From: Streptomyces sp. WAC 04229
Lineage (GTDB): Bacteria; Actinomycetota; Actinomycetes; Streptomycetales; Streptomycetaceae
DNA: 51,972 nt
Direction: 5' to 3'
NCBI RefSeq assembly: GCF_003947455.1
Contig: NZ_QHJH01000036.1
Span: 1-51,972, forward strand
Translations under genes and position numbers: made by a program
In this document: positions 33,851 through 42,160 of the stretch, piece by piece
Layout: the number at the start of each line of letters is the position of its first letter
How positions within the stretch are numbered: position 1 is the first letter of the stretch
The notes under the pieces: generated by a model
The model's database searches: none
Told to the model about the DNA's origin: nothing
The model's input: the letters and a program-made list of their open reading frames with translations, nothing else

Positions 33851-33865
33851 TGGCACTCAGTGTCA
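33851..33865. promoter_or_regulatory. TetR-type operator upstream of OB-fold gene
   Basis: TGGCACTCAGTGTCA, a near-perfect palindrome about the central C. It matches the site in the TetR promoter (TGGCACTGAGTGCAG) at 12 of 15 positions. It lies between the TetR stop and the OB-fold start, at promoter distance from the latter. Confidence 0.6.
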
Positions 33866-33887
33866 CACGTAAAGGCACTCCGTACCC

Positions 33888-34634
33888 TCAATTGGGCGGA
33901 CAGTCGTCCGTGAAGGCCGTTTCGATCTCCCGGAGGACCTGCCACAGGGGCGTCCCGCGCCGCGCGGCCACGACCACCAGGTCCTCGGGCGACCCGCTCC
34001 GGGGCGCCACCGGGACGTCGCCGAACGTGGACTGGGCGTAGCCGAGCGCGTGGTCCACCGCGGCGCCCGCGTCGTCCCGGCCGTCCGAACGGAGCCAGCT
34101 CCGCAGGGCGTTGTTGTGCGCCGCGACCACCGCGGCCGCGATCACGTCGGCGCGCAGGCGGCCGTCCGGCCGTGCGCCCAGGCGCCCGCGCAGATACTCG
34201 GCGAGGGCCCGCTCGTAGCGCCACACCACCGACAGCTCGTAGGCGCGCAACCCGGCGACCTGCTTGGTGAGGTGGTAGCGCTGCACGGAGAAGTCCGGGT
34301 TCTCGGCGTACATGCGCAGCACCAGACGGGCGGCGTCGCAGACCCGCCGCACCGGGTCGGCGTCCTCGGGCGAGGCCGCCAGAAAGGCCGTCATGTCGGC
34401 CAGGCACCGCTCGTGGTCCGGGAAGACCACGTCCTCCTTGGACGGGAAGTAGCGGAAGAAGGACCGCCGTCCGACCCCGGCCAGGGCGACGATGTCGTCG
34501 ACGGTGGTCTGTTCGTAGCCGCGCTCCAGGAACAGCCGGAAGGCCGCCGCGACCAGCGCCTCCCGCATCGGCGGCCGGGCACCCGCCGCGTCCGTCCCGT
34601 CCCCGCGGCGGGGCGCCGCACTGCTGGTGCTCAT
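33888..34634 (-). CDS. TetR family transcriptional regulator, 248 aa
   Basis: N-terminal HTH (~24-70): REALVAAAFRLFLERGYEQTTVDDIVALAGVGRRSFFRYFPSKEDVV in outline, the standard TetR signature; the ligand domain (~75-225) is helical. It is followed by the OB-fold gene in the same direction 137 bp downstream and divergent from the ATP-grasp gene. Near-identical palindromes occur in front of itself and of the OB-fold gene, so autoregulation and control of that neighbour are likely. The ligand is unknown; linkage to an OB-fold/DUF35 protein hints at an acyl-CoA. Confidence 0.9.
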   Translation of the reverse strand: MSTSSAAPRRGDGTDAAGARPPMREALVAAAFRLFLERGYEQTTVDDIVALAGVGRRSFFRYFPSKEDVVFPDHERCLADMTAFLAASPEDADPVRRVCDAARLVLRMYAENPDFSVQRYHLTKQVAGLRAYELSVVWRYERALAEYLRGRLGARPDGRLRADVIAAAVVAAHNNALRSWLRSDGRDDAGAAVDHALGYAQSTFGDVPVAPRSGSPEDLVVVAARRGTPLWQVLREIETAFTDDCPPN

Positions 34635-34665
34635 GAGGGGGAACGTAGCAGCTCACCAACGATCA

Positions 34666-34680
34666 TGGCACTGAGTGCAG
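34666..34680. promoter_or_regulatory. TetR-type operator in divergent tetR/ATP-grasp promoter
   Basis: TGGCACTGAGTGCAG contains the perfect 11-bp palindrome GCACT-G-AGTGC 35 bp upstream of the TetR start. A further copy of the right half, ACTGAGTGCG, occurs at 34694-34703, 24 bp away. Confidence 0.6.
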
Positions 34681-34762
34681 CCCGCAGAGGGAACTGAGTG
34701 CGCTCGTCGCCGGGCAGTCCCGGTCGCATACGATCACCTCCGATCAGCAACGAGGAGTCCGC

Positions 34763-35623
34763 ATGCCGTCCGCCCGCCCCCGCCTCCTGTACGTCACCGA
34801 CCTGGCCTACCAGGCACGCGGACGGCGCTACTGCGACGAGGACATCTTCCTGGCCTCCCGGCTGCGCGAGGAGTTCGACCTGGCCCTGTGCCACCCGCGG
34901 GACGCCGCCGCGCTGCTGGACGCCTTCGACGCCGTCGTCGTCCGCAACAGCGGCCCGGTGCTGGGCCACGAGGCCGCGTACGACGCCTTCCGCGAGCGGG
35001 CCGCCGAGCGCGGAACCCTCGTCTACAACCAGCTCACCGGCCGGGCCGACATGGCCGGCAAGCAGTACCTGCTCGACCTGACCGCCGCCGGGTTCCCGGT
35101 CATCCCCACCGCCGACCGGGCCGAGGACCTGCACCTGCTGCCCGTGGCCGACGAGTACGTCGTCAAGCCCAGGCTCGGCGCGGACTCGGCGGGCCTGCGG
35201 ATCGTGCCCGCGAGCCGGGTGCGCGAGGCGCTGGGCACCGGCGCCGGGGACCTGCTCGTCCAGCCGCGCGTGGACTTCGCGTACGAGGTGTCCTTCTACT
35301 TCGTCGACCACGACTTCCAGTACGCCCTGTACGCGCCGCGTCCCGAACGGCGCTGGCAACTGGAGCCGTACGACGCCACCGTGGCCGACCTCGACTTCGC
35401 GCGGCGGTTCATCGAGTGGAACGGCGTCGACCACGGCGTGCAGCGCGTGGACGCCTGCCGGGCGCCCGGCGGTGAGCTGCTGCTGGTCGAACTGGAGGAC
35501 CTCAACCCGTACCTGTCGCTCGACGCCCTGGACGAACCGGCCCGCGACGCGTTCGTCGGCGCGCTGCGCACCGCCCTGCGTCGCCTCCTGGCGACCCGGC
35601 CCGCCGAGGCCGACAGGACCTAG
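34763..35623 (+). CDS. ATP-grasp superfamily protein, 286 aa
   Basis: Carboxylate-amine/thiol ligase-like fold. N-terminal Rossmann-like part (LLYVTDLAYQARGRRYCDEDIFLASRL), a central MAGKQYLLDLTAAGFPVIPT typical of the ATP-grasp linker helix, ATP-binding Lys in YVVKPRLGADSAG (~137), and acidic metal-binding ELEDLNPYLSLD (~240). Resembles glutathione-synthetase/RimK-like folds without revealing the substrate. Good ribosome site GAGGAG. Followed by a flavin reductase after 1 bp. Confidence 0.78.
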   Translation: MPSARPRLLYVTDLAYQARGRRYCDEDIFLASRLREEFDLALCHPRDAAALLDAFDAVVVRNSGPVLGHEAAYDAFRERAAERGTLVYNQLTGRADMAGKQYLLDLTAAGFPVIPTADRAEDLHLLPVADEYVVKPRLGADSAGLRIVPASRVREALGTGAGDLLVQPRVDFAYEVSFYFVDHDFQYALYAPRPERRWQLEPYDATVADLDFARRFIEWNGVDHGVQRVDACRAPGGELLLVELEDLNPYLSLDALDEPARDAFVGALRTALRRLLATRPAEADRT

Positions 35624-35624
35624 C

Positions 35625-36122
35625 ATGGCCGCCATGGCCGCCATGGACGTCTTCCTGCACCGGCTCGACCCCGACATGTGCGTGGTGACGGCCGCGGCGG
35701 GCGGGGAGCGGGCGGGGTGCCTGGTCGGGTTCTCCTCGCAGTGCTCCATCGACCCCGTCCGGTACGTCGTGTGGCTCTCCGAGGTCAACCGGACCTACCG
35801 GGTGGCGTCGTCCGCCGACGTCCTGGCCGTGCATCTCCTCGCCCGCGACCAGCGCGGGACCGCCGAGCTGTTCGGCGGGCGGACCGGCGACGACGTCGAC
35901 AAGTTCCAGGGGGTACGCCGGCGCGAGGGGTACGGCGGGGCCGTCGTGCTGGAGGACGCCGAGGCGTGGTTCGTAGGACGGGTGGTGGCGCGGGCGCCCG
36001 GGGGCGACCACGTGGGTTTCGTCCTCGAACCGGTCGAGTGGGGCGGGCGCGAGACGTCCTCCGGACCGCTGCTGCGCCTCGACGACGCCCGCGCCATCCG
36101 CCCCGGCCACCCGGTGGACTGA
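35625..36122 (+). CDS. Flavin reductase-like (FMN-binding split barrel) protein, 165 aa
   Basis: Flavin reductase domain protein. VVTAAAGGERAGCLVGFSSQCSIDP (~15-40) is the FMN-binding entry typical of the family, followed by RYVVWLSEVNRTYRVASSADVLAVHLLARDQ. It may supply reduced flavin or bind FMN itself. The start lies in a perfect 9-bp tandem repeat (ATGGCCGCC twice, then ATGGAC), giving three in-frame ATGs at 35625, 35634 and 35643, the first one base after the ATP-grasp stop. No ribosome site of its own; coupling to the upstream gene is likely. Confidence 0.85.
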   Translation: MAAMAAMDVFLHRLDPDMCVVTAAAGGERAGCLVGFSSQCSIDPVRYVVWLSEVNRTYRVASSADVLAVHLLARDQRGTAELFGGRTGDDVDKFQGVRRREGYGGAVVLEDAEAWFVGRVVARAPGGDHVGFVLEPVEWGGRETSSGPLLRLDDARAIRPGHPVD

Positions 36123-36135
36123 CCCCGGCGCGGGG

Positions 36136-36519
36136 TCAGCGTCCGGCGGAGCCCCGTTCGACCAGGGCCTCGGTGACGGCCCGCACGCTGCGTGCGATGT
36201 GCTGCAACTGGAGCACCTCCGCCGCGTACAGCTTGATGGTGTGCTCGATGACCCCCTCGTGCAGACCGAGCCGCGGCAGGTCCGCCCGCGCGGTCTGCAG
36301 CGCGGTGCGCGCCACCCGGATCTCGTGCTGCACCTGGATCTGCGCGTGGCGGGCGAGCAGCACGGGGTGCCGGATCAGCGCCGGATAGCCGGCGTACCGG
36401 GCCGGCACCAGTTCGCGCAGCCACTTGGCCGCCGAGCGTTCCCAGTCGTAGCTGCCGGGGGCCTTGACCTGGCAGGGCCAGTCCGGGCTGATGCGCGTGG
36501 TCGTCAGGGGCATGATCAT
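36136..36519 (-). CDS. Hypothetical protein, 127 aa
   Basis: Unrecognised. A soluble, mostly helical protein starting MIMPLTTTRISPDWPCQVKAPG, with SYDWERSAAKWLRELVPARYAGYP and a long helical region (VLLARHAQIQVQHEIRVARTALQTARADLP and EGVIEHTIKLYAAEVLQLQHIARSV, in outline). One Cys, no membrane segment. Start at 36519 has GGAAG 5 bases before ATG; upstream residues are low complexity. A good promoter is seen ~200 bases upstream on the same strand. Normal codon use supports it as a real gene. Confidence 0.7.
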   Translation of the reverse strand: MIMPLTTTRISPDWPCQVKAPGSYDWERSAAKWLRELVPARYAGYPALIRHPVLLARHAQIQVQHEIRVARTALQTARADLPRLGLHEGVIEHTIKLYAAEVLQLQHIARSVRAVTEALVERGSAGR

Positions 36520-36725
36520 CGCTTCCGGGTGTGCGGCGTCGACGGGGTGGGCGACGGGTGGGGGCGGTCCCGGTCCAGGGGACGACCGGGACCGCCGCGG
36601 GCGCTCGCGCTGGCGATGCCCGACCGGAACATCCCGGTGCGCCGGAGCGGGTAGGAATCGGCGTCCGGAGATGTTCGCGGCAGGTGTGGACGCGGTCCGG
36701 GACGGCCGGGTCGCGATCCGTGAGC

Positions 36726-36754
36726 AGTATTTATATATGCCATCCGCTTTGCAA
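36726..36754 (-). promoter_or_regulatory. Sigma-70-like promoter in AT-rich island
   Basis: On the minus strand, TTGCAA (36754-36749), 17-bp spacer, AATACT (36731-36726). The spacer contains TATATA, making this one of the most AT-rich spots in the window. It points to the 127-aa gene with a ~200-base leader. The region 36520-36858 otherwise holds only Arg/Pro-rich open frames that I reject. Confidence 0.5.
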
Positions 36755-36858
36755 GACGTATGAAAACATTCATGCCTGCTTTGCCGTGGATGGCCCCCGT
36801 ATGCGCCGACCAATCTCCACGCCGCCCCCTCGTCGAGGAGGCGACCCGTCCCCGCGGC

Positions 36859-37776
36859 TCAGTCCCGCAGGAAGAAGTGGTGCTGGTCGGCGACCTGCTC
36901 GTACTCCTCCAGCCGCGCCTGCGTCCGTTCCGGATCGGCGTCGGTCATGGCCTGGAGCAGCGCCGCGCACATCACGCCCGGCGCCGCGTAGGAGTCGAAG
37001 ACCAGCCGCGAACCGGTGCCGGTGGCGAAGGTGACGTCGGCCTCGTCCACCACCGGGCCGAGCGCCAGGTCGGTGATCAGCGCCACCTTGAGGCCGGCAC
37101 CGCGTGCCACGCGCACGGCGCCCAGGGTCTCGTGGGCGTGCCGGGGCATGGAGAAGGCCAGCACCCAGGTGCCGCCCGCCTCCCGGGACTGGAGCAGGGC
37201 GTCGTAGGCGACGGTGCCGCCCCGGGTCACCAGGCGTACGTCGGGATGGACCCGGCGGGCCGCGTAGGCGAAGTACTCGGCGAGCGAGACGGAGATGCGC
37301 AGCCCGAGGACGGTCAGCGGCGCCGAGGCGGCCAGCTTGCGGCCGACGTCGATCACCCGGTCGGCGTCGGCGAAGTCGCGCCGCAGGTTCTCCAGGTTCT
37401 CGATCTCGGCGTCCACGGCCGCCTGGAGTTCGTTGCCCCGGTTCTCCTCGGCCGCCACCGTGCCCCGGCTGCCCAGCGCGATCGACTGGAGCCGCTCGCG
37501 CAGCGCCGGGTAGCCGCTGAAGCCGACCGCCGACGCGAACCGCGTCACCGAGGGCTGGCTCACCCCGACCCGGTCGGCGAGGTCGGTGATCGACAGGTAC
37601 GCCGCCTCGTGCAGGTGCTCGATCAGGTACTGGGCGATGCGCCGCTGTCCGGGGGAGAGGCGGGGCCGGTCGAACAGCGTGCGGAGCCGGGAGGTGGGGG
37701 AGGCCGCCGCCTCCGGGGCCGCCCGTCCCGAGGTGATCGCCGATGCCTGTGCGCGTGCCTGCTGCGGCGATGGCAC
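36859..37776 (-). CDS. MurR/RpiR family transcriptional regulator (HTH + SIS), 305 aa
   Basis: Sugar-phosphate-sensing regulator. N-terminal RpiR HTH (~30-105) with LSPGQRRIAQYLIEHLHEAAYLSITDLADRVGVSQPSVTRFASAVGFSGYPALRERL in outline; C-terminal SIS domain (~130-260) with VLGLRISVSLAEYFAYAARRV and ALITDLALGPVVDEADV. The GTG at 37776 is 7 bases after AAAGGAGG, which decides the start. It is divergent from a 53-aa gene and has no sugar-metabolic gene adjacent, so its regulon is not evident. Confidence 0.9.
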   Translation of the reverse strand: MPSPQQARAQASAITSGRAAPEAAASPTSRLRTLFDRPRLSPGQRRIAQYLIEHLHEAAYLSITDLADRVGVSQPSVTRFASAVGFSGYPALRERLQSIALGSRGTVAAEENRGNELQAAVDAEIENLENLRRDFADADRVIDVGRKLAASAPLTVLGLRISVSLAEYFAYAARRVHPDVRLVTRGGTVAYDALLQSREAGGTWVLAFSMPRHAHETLGAVRVARGAGLKVALITDLALGPVVDEADVTFATGTGSRLVFDSYAAPGVMCAALLQAMTDADPERTQARLEEYEQVADQHHFFLRD

Positions 37777-37967
37777 GGGTGCGCCTCCTTTGTCTCCCAC
37801 GAAGGTCAACATAGCTCACCCCCCGTGGCGGGCACGGCGCTCCGACGAGCCCGCCCGGCGGGGGATAGCGGCGCGCCGTCCGGGAACCCGCCGCGACGGA
37901 AGGTCCCGCCGGCCCGTGCGGCCCGCGGACACGGAACAGCACGCGGACACGGACGAGGAGCCCGGTC

Positions 37968-38129
37968 ATGACCGTCCCGGAAGAGAACCGGCCGAAGACC
38001 GACACCACCGAAGCCGCCCCGGACCGGCGCGAGGACGAGCCGCCGCGCCCGCCGGGCGGCACCGGCCGGACCCTGCGCGAGGCCCTGGAGGAGGCGCACG
38101 TCCGCCCGGACGACTACGCCGAGGAGTGA
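37968..38129 (+). CDS. Small acidic hypothetical protein, 53 aa
   Basis: ATG at 37968, 7 bases after GAGGAG. The product (MTVPEENRPKTDTTEAAPDR..., ending LREALEEAHVRPDDYAEE) is highly charged, Pro-rich and disordered in the first half, with a helical C-terminus. The distinct amphipathic end and good ribosome site argue for a real gene. No known family. Confidence 0.6.
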   Translation: MTVPEENRPKTDTTEAAPDRREDEPPRPPGGTGRTLREALEEAHVRPDDYAEE

Positions 38130-38181
38130 CCCGCCCGCCGGGACGGCCGGGCCGGGCGACGACGGGAACCTCGGACGCCTC

Positions 38182-38829
38182 CTAGCCGCCCAGCACCTCC
38201 GCCGGTACCACCAGGTCGGCCCGGTGCCCGCTCGCGGCGACCAGGTCCGCGTTGGCCTGGTCGGTGCCGAGGGCCCAGGCGCGCGCCTGTTCGGGGGACT
38301 TGCCGAACCGCTCGTGCCGGGCGACCAGCCGGCGGATCCGCTCCGCCTCGGTGAGCCCGCAGAACCACACCTCGTCGAGCCGGGACCGCACCCGCTGCCA
38401 CGCACCGGTCCCAAGGAGCAGGTAGTTGCCCTCCGTCACGACCAGTCGCGCCGACGGCGGCACGGGCACGGCCCCGGCCAGCGGCTGCTCCAGCACCCGC
38501 TCGAAGCCGGGCGCGTACACGATGCCGTCGTCGTCCTCCTCGCGCAGCCGGCCCAGCAGCGCCGCGTACCCGGCCGCGTCGAAGGTGTCCGGCGCGCCCT
38601 TGCGGTCCCGGCGGCCCAGCCGGTCCAGTTCGGCGTCCGCGAGGTGGAAGCCGTCCATGGGGACGTGCGCCGCCCAGGGCCCGCCCGAGCCGTTCAGCTC
38701 CCGCACCAGACGCTCGGCGAGCGTCGACTTCCCGGCGCCGGGGGAGCCCGCGATGCCCAGGACCGCGCGCCGTCCACCGGACGGGAGGGACCGGGCACGG
38801 GCGAGGAGGTCGTCGAAGGTCAGCGGCAC
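38182..38829 (-). CDS. Nucleoside/nucleotide kinase family (uridine kinase-like P-loop) protein, 215 aa
   Basis: P-loop kinase: Walker A GIAGSPGAGKSTLAERL (~24-40), substrate-binding VPMDGFHLADAELDRLGRRDRKGAPDTFDA (~60-90, in outline), VVTEGNYLLL (~135) and lid residues LVARHERFGKSPEQARAWA (~175). This matches the uridine kinase/pantothenate-kinase-like group (YFH7/FrcK type) often annotated as nucleoside kinase; the substrate may be a sugar. GTG start at 38829 without a clear ribosome site. Divergent, 54 bp apart, from the beta-phosphoglucomutase operon. Confidence 0.85.
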   Translation of the reverse strand: MPLTFDDLLARARSLPSGGRRAVLGIAGSPGAGKSTLAERLVRELNGSGGPWAAHVPMDGFHLADAELDRLGRRDRKGAPDTFDAAGYAALLGRLREEDDDGIVYAPGFERVLEQPLAGAVPVPPSARLVVTEGNYLLLGTGAWQRVRSRLDEVWFCGLTEAERIRRLVARHERFGKSPEQARAWALGTDQANADLVAASGHRADLVVPAEVLGG

Positions 38830-38883
38830 ACCGCACAGTGTGTCACCCGGTGGGACGGGCCCCGGCGGGGAACTGTGGGGTGT

Positions 38884-39624
38884 ATGAGTACGCAGCTGGG
38901 ACTTCCCGAGGACATCCAAGCCTGTCTCTTCGACCTCGACGGGGTCGTCACCAGGACGGCGGTGGTGCACGCCGCCGCCTGGAAGGAGACGTTCGACGCC
39001 TTCCTGCGTGAGCGCGACGGCGCGGACTTCCGCCCCTTCACCGACTCCGACTACGACGAGTACGTCGACGGCCGCCCCCGCGCCGACGGCGTCCGCTCCT
39101 TCCTCGCCTCCCGGGGTGTCGATCTGCCCGAGGGCGGACCCGACGACCCACCGGACGCGCCCACCGTCAACGGTGTCGGCAACCGCAAGAACGAACTGCT
39201 CCTGGCGAAGATCCGCTCCGACGGCGTGGAGCCGTACGAGGGCACCCTGCGCTACATCGACGCGGTCCGCGCCGCCGGCCTCGCCACCGCGATCGTCTCC
39301 TCCAGCGCCAACACCCGGGACGTGCTCCACTCCATCGACGCCGAGGGCCTGTTCGACGTGCGGATCGACGGCGTGGTCGCCCGGGAACGGAAGCTGCCGG
39401 GCAAGCCCCACCCCGACACCTTCCTCGCCGCCGCCCGCGACCTCGGCGTCGACCCGTCCCGCGCCGCCGTCTTCGAGGACGCGCTGGCCGGCATGGACGC
39501 GGGCCGCTCCGGACACTTCGGCTTCGTCGTCGGCGTCGACCGCGTCGGCCAGACCGACGCCCTCTACGCGCACGGCGCGGACCGCGTCGTCAAGGACCTC
39601 GCCGAGCTGGGAGGCCGCGCGTGA
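38884..39624 (+). CDS. Beta-phosphoglucomutase family HAD hydrolase, 246 aa
   Basis: HAD-superfamily mutase converting beta-glucose 1-phosphate to glucose 6-phosphate. The nucleophile pair is FDLDGVVT (~15-22), the cap contains EYVDGRPRADGVRSFL, motif II is VSSSANT (~140), motif III Lys is KPHPDTF (~175), and motif IV is VFEDALAGMDAG (~197). It overlaps the GH65 phosphorylase gene (GTGA), and the reactions are consecutive: the phosphorylase releases beta-glucose 1-phosphate, which this enzyme feeds to glycolysis. Confidence 0.92.
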   Translation: MSTQLGLPEDIQACLFDLDGVVTRTAVVHAAAWKETFDAFLRERDGADFRPFTDSDYDEYVDGRPRADGVRSFLASRGVDLPEGGPDDPPDAPTVNGVGNRKNELLLAKIRSDGVEPYEGTLRYIDAVRAAGLATAIVSSSANTRDVLHSIDAEGLFDVRIDGVVARERKLPGKPHPDTFLAAARDLGVDPSRAAVFEDALAGMDAGRSGHFGFVVGVDRVGQTDALYAHGADRVVKDLAELGGRA

Positions 39625-41975
39625 TCACCAACCGGACGTACACCGTGGAACCGTGGCGCGTGCGCGAGACGTCCCTCAACCTCGACCTCCTGGCCCAGAG
39701 CGAGTCCGTCTTCGCCCTGTCCAACGGACACGTGGGGTGGCGCGGCAACCTCGACGAGGGCGAGCCCAACGGCCTGCCCGGCAGCTACCTCAACGGCGTG
39801 TACGAACTGCACCCGCTGCCGTACGCCGAAGCCGGTTACGGCTACCCCGAGGCCGGCCAGACCGTCATCAACGTCACCAACGGCAAACTGCTGCGGCTCC
39901 TCGTCGACGACGAGCCCTTCGACCTGCGCTACGGACGGCTCCGCAAGCACGAACGCACCCTGGACTTCAGGCGCGGCGTCCTGGAGCGGACCTGCGAGTG
40001 GACCTCCCCGGCCGGTACGACCATCCGAGTGCGCTCCACCCGGCTGGTCTCCCTCACCCAGCGCGCCATCGCCGCCGTGGAGTACGAGGTCGAGCCCCTC
40101 GACAGCCGGACCCGGGTGGTCATCCAGTCCGAACTCGTCACCAACGAGAGCCTGCCCGAGCCCGACGGCGACCCCAGGGCGGCCCAGGCGCTCCAGTCCC
40201 CGCTGGAGCCGGAGGAACACCTGGCCCAGGGGTCCCGGCTCCGCCTGGTCCACCGCACCCGCCGCAGCGGGCTCAGGGTCGCCGTCGCCGCCGACCACGT
40301 GGTGGACGCCCCCGGGGAGACCACCACCGGGGTGGAGAGCAACGACGACGTGGCCCGGCTGACCATCACCTCCGTCCTGGAGCCGGGACAGCGGCTGCGG
40401 GTGCAGAAGACGGTCGCCCACGGCTGGTCGGGCGCCCGCTCCCGGCCCGCGATGAGCGACCAGGTCGAGGCGGCGCTGGCCGCCGCCGCGCACGGCGGCT
40501 GGGACGGCCTGGTCGCCGAACAGCGCGCCTACCTGGACGACTTCTGGGCCAGCGCGGACGTCGAGGTGCACGGCGACGAGGAGATCCAGCAGGCGGTGCG
40601 GTTCGCCCTGTTCCACGTCCTCCAGGCCGGGGCCCGCGCCGAACAGCGGGCGATTCCGGCCAAGGGACTCACCGGTTCCGGATATGACGGGCACGCGTTC
40701 TGGGACACCGAGATGTTCGTGCTGCCCGTGCTCACCTACACCGCCCCCAAGGCCGTCGCCGAGGCGCTGCGCTGGCGCCAGGACACCCTGCCCGCCGCCC
40801 GGGACCGCGCCACCCAACTCGGGCTGGGCGGCGCCGCCTTCCCGTGGCGCACGATCGACGGGTCGGAGGGGTCCGCGTACTGGCCGGCCGGCACCGCCGC
40901 GTTCCACGTGGCCGCCGACATCGCGCACGCCGCGGTGCGCTACACGGCGGCGACCGGCGACACCGACTTCGAACGCGACACGGCCCTGGAGCTCCTGGTG
41001 GAGACGGCACGCCTGTGGCGCTCCCTGGGCCACCACGACCACCACGGCGTCTTCCACATCGACGGCGTCACCGGCCCGGACGAGTACAGCGCCATCGCCG
41101 ACGACAACACCTACACCAACCTCATGGCGCGCTCGAACCTCCTCGCCGCGGCCGACGCCTGCGAACGCCACCCGGACGAGGCGGCCCACCTCGGCGTCGA
41201 CGACGAGGAGAGCGCCGCCTGGCGGGACGCCGCCGAGTCCGTGCACATCTCCTACAACGACGAGCTCGGCGTCCACGAGCAGCACGCCGGCTTCACCCGT
41301 TACCAGCGCTGGGACTTCGCTGCCACCAAAGCCGACCAGTACCCGCTGATGCTGCACTTCCCCTACTTCGACCTGTACCGCAAGCAGGTGATCAAGCAGT
41401 CCGACCTGGTGCTGGCGATGTACACCTGCGGCAGCTGGTTCGACGCCCACTGCGACGAGGACCAGATCGCCGCGAACTTCGCCTACTACGAGCCGCTGAC
41501 CGTGCGGGACTCCTCACTGTCCGCGTGCTGCCAGGCCGTCGTCGCCGCCCAGACCGGGCATCTGCGCCTGGCCTACGACTACGCCGCCGAGGCCGCCCTG
41601 ATGGACCTGGCGGACCTGGAGCACAACACCCGTGACGGACTCCACATCGCCTCGCTGGCCGGTACGTGGATGGCCCTGGTCGCCGGTTTCGGCGGCACCC
41701 GCAGGGACGGCGACAGCCTCCGGTTCACACCGCGCCTGCCCGAGAAGTTCAGCCGCCTCGCCTTCCGGCTCCAGTTCCGCGGCCGGTGCCTGAGCGTGGA
41801 GATCGACTCCGACCGGGCCACGTACCGGCTGCTGACCGGCGATCCCCTGACCATCCGTCACCACGGGACGGAGGTCCACGTGAACGGGGACGGCCCCGTC
41901 ACCCTCCCCGTCCCGGCGCCGAAGCGGCGCCCGACACCCGAACAGCCTCTGCACCGGCGCCCCAACGACCGCTGA
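39621..41975 (+). CDS. Glycoside hydrolase family 65 disaccharide phosphorylase, 784 aa
   Basis: Phosphorylase for an alpha-linked glucose disaccharide (maltose, trehalose or kojibiose). N-terminal beta-sandwich (1-270) with LDLLAQSESVFALSNGHVGWRGNLDEGEPN, in outline; (alpha/alpha)6 barrel with GYDGHAFWDTEMFVLPVL (~352), and the general acid Glu in TGPDEYSAIADDNTYTN (~490); DQYPLMLHFPYFDLY (~570). Full length for GH65. GTG start overlapping the mutase stop. Which disaccharide cannot be told from sequence by eye; trehalose or maltose are the commonest partners of a beta-phosphoglucomutase. Confidence 0.9.
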   Translation: MITNRTYTVEPWRVRETSLNLDLLAQSESVFALSNGHVGWRGNLDEGEPNGLPGSYLNGVYELHPLPYAEAGYGYPEAGQTVINVTNGKLLRLLVDDEPFDLRYGRLRKHERTLDFRRGVLERTCEWTSPAGTTIRVRSTRLVSLTQRAIAAVEYEVEPLDSRTRVVIQSELVTNESLPEPDGDPRAAQALQSPLEPEEHLAQGSRLRLVHRTRRSGLRVAVAADHVVDAPGETTTGVESNDDVARLTITSVLEPGQRLRVQKTVAHGWSGARSRPAMSDQVEAALAAAAHGGWDGLVAEQRAYLDDFWASADVEVHGDEEIQQAVRFALFHVLQAGARAEQRAIPAKGLTGSGYDGHAFWDTEMFVLPVLTYTAPKAVAEALRWRQDTLPAARDRATQLGLGGAAFPWRTIDGSEGSAYWPAGTAAFHVAADIAHAAVRYTAATGDTDFERDTALELLVETARLWRSLGHHDHHGVFHIDGVTGPDEYSAIADDNTYTNLMARSNLLAAADACERHPDEAAHLGVDDEESAAWRDAAESVHISYNDELGVHEQHAGFTRYQRWDFAATKADQYPLMLHFPYFDLYRKQVIKQSDLVLAMYTCGSWFDAHCDEDQIAANFAYYEPLTVRDSSLSACCQAVVAAQTGHLRLAYDYAAEAALMDLADLEHNTRDGLHIASLAGTWMALVAGFGGTRRDGDSLRFTPRLPEKFSRLAFRLQFRGRCLSVEIDSDRATYRLLTGDPLTIRHHGTEVHVNGDGPVTLPVPAPKRRPTPEQPLHRRPNDR

Positions 41976-42160
41976 CCGGTTGGCGTCGAACCTCAGCACA
42001 CCGTGACGCACGACACCGCCCGACTGGCCGAGTTCCATCCTGCACTTCGCTGAGCCGCAGGTTAGTTTGACCTTGATCTCCGGGTTTCCGGGCTCCCGCC
42101 ACGGGCGGCAGGAGGTGAAGACCGAGCGGCCCCGCGAGGTGCGGGGGTGAGGGGTGCACG

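Noticed and set aside
36516..36773. Minus-strand 85-codon frame in the AT-rich gap
   Set aside because: Arg/Pro-rich, no ribosome site, and out of phase with the better supported gene ending at 36136.
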